NCBI GenBank assembly: GCA_004335635.1
Contig: QAXH01001507.1
Span: 62,001 to 126,000 of the forward strand
From: Chloromonas sp. AAM2
Lineage: Eukaryota; Chlorophyta; Chlorophyceae; Chlamydomonadales; Chlamydomonadaceae
Direction: 5' to 3'
DNA: 64,000 bases
Shown: positions 61,201-64,000 of the stretch, piece by piece
Layout: each line of letters opens with the position of its first letter
How positions within the stretch are numbered: the first letter of the stretch is position 1
Notes under the pieces: generated by a model
Database searches by the model: none
What the model was told of the DNA's origin: nothing
What the model saw: only the letters and a program-made list of their open reading frames with translations
Translations under genes and position numbers: made by a program

Positions 61201-63655
61201 TTGGGGGTAGGCTGTGGCGAGACGTTTATGGCCGCTACCTGCTCAGGCTGATGACTTTGGCTTGCGATCAAGAACACGTGGCTCTTCCCTGCCCGCCCAC
61301 CTGCACAATCTCCCTTGTCCTTGGCCCCGTGTCGAGTGTGGCGAGGTACAGCGCGCGGGACACGGGCACGCCCGCACCCAACCGCAGGGCGACCTCCCGG
61401 TCAGCCAAGGCTAGGTGCGAGCAGGGCACACCGCTCTCAACGAACCCTGCAGTAAACAAGCAAGCAACCAGTCACACTGCTGTCTGGAACGCTATTTGCA
61501 GCAATATGGCACCGTGTTGACCACAGGTTTAGTACACTGCAGTGGCCCAGACATGCACACTTGCATGTGCGTGACAGCAGTGGGGCGAAGCGCACGGCCC
61601 AGTCCAGACACGAGGGCCGGGTTGCAAAGTGTAAGCTGAGTTGAGAGGGCTGAGTGCAACAAGTGCGACCGTTTTGCTGGTACATGTGCTGTTATGGGTA
61701 TTGCTCGGGCAGCTAGGTGTTGACGGGCACAACCACAGTCCAGCACAGAAGAAAGACGCGCAAGCAGGTTGAAAAGTACCCGTCCTTGTACCTATTGCAC
61801 GCTCCAGATTAGTTTGTGCGGCTTGGATGATATTCATGGCTTGGTGTGGGTGGATGAGGTTCTTCAAAAGCTCTGCAACGATTTGTTTCCGCTCGGCGTT
61901 TGAACAGTCAACGGCCTGGCCAACGCCCCTTTTCAGCCACCAAAACCGCAACCTAAATGCCAATCTAAATCCCAACGTCCACGGCCGTTTTTCAATGTCG
62001 CCCCATGTTTCGTTTGAATGTGCTTCCTGGCTATCCAGAACCGTGCCCAGCATTCATACCCAATCTGGGGCACTGATTCTGCTACGTATTCCGTGACCCA
62101 CCGTTTCTTCCATACTCGGCTCCCCCCCTTCCCCCGGGCCAAACTGCAAATGTTTGTGCAGTGCGTTCCCAGCCCCGCACCTGGTGAGCGTGGGTCCAGC
62201 CCGTGGGCACTGCGCACCACGTCCTCTGACAGCTGACTCTTGAGCGTGTGTTGGACACGTGTGGACTGGCCGCGAGCAAGCACCTGCGCAGAGCAGAGCA
62301 CCACTGGTGCAGTGCTCTCTCTAGCACCTGGCATTATTTGGATACAGTGCGAGGAATTCACTTCATTTGCACCACCATTCAATACCATAACTATCACTTG
62401 CTTGAAGAAAGCACTTGCACTAACACCTTCTGAATCCAACGACAACACGTGAATCCCTCCTGACTCTCGCCTTCGTGCCACCTTGCTCGTGAACTACTGG
62501 CTGTCTTCTCATTCACCAACACCAACCGCACAGCTGTTGGGATTCAAATGCTGCATCCCGTAGCTGATGCGAAATGGCACACACAGGAACAGCTGACTCC
62601 ATCAACGCGGACCTCAGGGCTCCAACCTGGACTCCGGGCCCCCAAAATCATCATTCACGACGACCAAACGCAGCTGCTGGCTCCATGCCTGCCACCAACG
62701 CGGCCCTACTGGCTTCCACCTCGACTCCTGGGCCCCATCCTTTACCTAGCTTCACCTGAGACCTCCCACCTTGCGCACGTTGTCAATGTCCCTTGTGCCG
62801 TAAATGTCAGGCATCTCTGCATGGTACACACCGTGCCTGTAGGGCCCATGGGGGTAGGCCCACTCCCGAGCCGCCACGGGCGACAGCGGCCGCACCGTGT
62901 GTTGGCCCGCGTTAGGAGGGTGGAGGTGTTGGATCCTAATTGATCCTTCAGGGCTGTGTTCTGGTGCTGCTTTATCGTCAGCAGTTGTCTGGGGCAGAGC
63001 CTTGCTTGTGGCAACCGCCTGGCAAAACACATGGTGTGGATGTGTTGGCTGAGTGAGGTGCGGTAGGGTGCTGACTGGGTGCCACAGCCGATCCAACATG
63101 GCATGGTTCCACCGAGTCAGGTGCAGTAGGGTGCTGACTGGGTTCACAACTATCCAGAAAGTCACGTGTGCACCCTGCTGCCATCAGGCGGAGACAGATC
63201 CGTACCATCTTAATCTAACAATGCGTATTGCAATGCCACAACCAGTTCAGGTAGCCATGGGTCCACCATCAAACGGACACAAATCCTCAGCATCTGAAAT
63301 TGGAGCGGTGCATGTTTGCAACGAGTTGGGCACGCCCCAACACACTGTCAACGACGTGACATAAAGTCGCAACGCGTCTTTTGCTGGTCAGGACAACCGC
63401 ACCCTTACATGCCACAAGCCTACCTGCTGGGCCCCTGTCTTGTCCATGCCACATGCCTCTGCTGAGGCTAGTAATGCAGCAGTGCGTGAGGAGACCCCCG
63501 GAGACATGCCCAGAGCAGCTAGGGCAGCAGCAGTCCCATCTCCTGGCAACACCCCAGGGACAGGTGATGGTCCTGGGGCTGCAGGAATGGCTTGTCCATG
63601 TGTCAGAGATTGTGAAAGTGTGCTGCTGCTGAGCGAACCTGGGACATCAGCTTGA

Positions 63656-63711
<56 letters not shown>

Positions 63712-63847
63712 CTGTAAGTTTGAGATGGCTGCACTGTCTGTTGGTTGTGCAGGCAGCGGTGGGCCGGAAGGAGTGCCTGAAGTTCTGATGTGTTTGGTGC
63801 GTGAGGCGCGCATCCGGGCTGAGCCATCAAAGGACGATTGGTACTGT
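55300..63847 (-). CDS. Large ankyrin-repeat protein, 5' end beyond window
   Basis: At least sixteen exons in phase, listed 5' to 3': 63847-63424, 63018-62770, about 62283-62181, 61915-61792, 61446-61301, 61238-61132, 61086-61020, 60918-60871, 60732-59982, 59750-59406, 59048-58861, 58392-58190, 57526-57437, 57063-56953, 56629-56425, 56163-55300. The N-terminal part (poly-Ala, Ser/Pro-rich, then helical pieces such as QIVAELLKNLIHPHQA) is unrecognised. A basic Arg/His/Pro linker occupies exon 60732. Ankyrin repeats follow: RGVTALQHAAQAGHALAHKL, GAHVNARDHSGATPL, LLRAHADPNLEDVHGNTALH, GARVNTRNHRGQTPMHIAV, LLSQGADPNLQDGEGRTSLH, LLAHKADVSVPDSCGLTAL and GRTPRDIAQACGHEEVVAL. The Pro/Ala-rich tail ends in an acidic stretch. 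Protein binding is the general role of such repeats, but the specific function is unknown. The 62283 exon does not join the next in phase, so a small exon is missed there. Position 55645 is an undetermined base. Confidence 0.78.
57757..57945. repeat. 21-bp minisatellite, nine copies, in ankyrin gene intron
   Basis: Nine contiguous 21-bp units starting at 57757, each of the form GTG(G/A)ACAGG(GAC/CCC)A(G/C)AGCT followed by AAN or GAT. Because 21 is a multiple of three, the plus strand is open across the array and reads VDRDRAD-type heptads. Variants alternate in a higher-order pattern. Confidence 0.97.
63656..63709. repeat. (GCT)18 trinucleotide repeat, coding for poly-Ala on the minus strand
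   Basis: Eighteen perfect GCT units. In the frame that joins the next exon they encode a run of alanines in the ankyrin protein. The other minus-strand frame would give poly-Gln but ends at a stop soon after. Confidence 0.9.
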
Positions 63848-64000
63848 CTGCGGCACAGCAGCAGTGAGATCGGAGGGAGTATGCATGCCTGGTCACCAAA
63901 GCCAGAGGGGTGCAGTACATGTTTGTTGTGGGGCCGGGTAACAGCAGGTTCTGTCCTCCTCGCGTGTCTGCCTCATGCACTGCGGCCCACCTACAGGATG

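Noticed and set aside
63603..63980. Poly-Gln protein frame on the minus strand
   Set aside because: It ends at a stop soon after the repeat, whereas the poly-Ala frame continues to a splice donor and joins the next exon in phase.

Overview
This window is nuclear DNA of a green alga, most likely a chlorophyte of the class Chlorophyceae. All recognisable genes are eukaryotic and broken by many GT-AG introns. Several nuclear genes encode plastid proteins typical of photosynthetic eukaryotes: DVR, DEG8, CSP41b, RH50, plastid RsgA and two PAP/fibrillins. The pentamer TGTAA, the usual chlorophycean poly(A) signal, follows several stop codons. Introns carry many short minisatellites, microsatellites and tRNA-like repeats. 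I see no rRNA gene, intact tRNA gene, CRISPR array or complete transposon. The species cannot be read from the sequence.

I resolve 14 genes by joining exons whose reading phases agree. From left to right: a coiled-coil protein running off the left edge (minus); ALG10 glucosyltransferase (minus); EAPP-like protein (plus); DEG8 thylakoid lumen protease (plus); DVR 8-vinyl reductase (plus); RH50-type DEAD/DEVD-box helicase (minus); RsgA GTPase (plus); CSP41b (plus); organellar TsaD/GCP1 (minus); a helical-repeat protein (plus); an EF-hand protein with a long disordered tail (minus); two tandem PAP/fibrillin genes (plus); and an ankyrin-repeat protein running off the right edge (minus).

Seven of the 14 products are expected in the plastid, and one or two more in an organelle. 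Positions 17888-33244 are notable because three consecutive genes (RH50, RsgA, CSP41b) all act on plastid rRNA or ribosomes. RH50 and RsgA are head to head across about 350 bp. ALG10/EAPP and EF-hand/PAP1 are also divergent pairs with short shared upstream regions. DVR/RH50, CSP41b/GCP1 and helical-repeat/EF-hand are convergent.

The strongest signals not explained by the genes are these: a 52-bp copy of the coiled-coil gene's first coding bases placed 5 kb away; two families of tRNA-like dispersed repeats inside introns and gaps; a duplicated antisense coding-like sequence in a CSP41b intron; a PDZ-like pseudo-exon in DEG8; and a 21-bp (7-codon) minisatellite in the ankyrin gene. Exon coordinates come from reading splice sites and phases by eye. 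Internal exons are reliable, while first exons of the TsaD, helical-repeat and ankyrin genes are less so.
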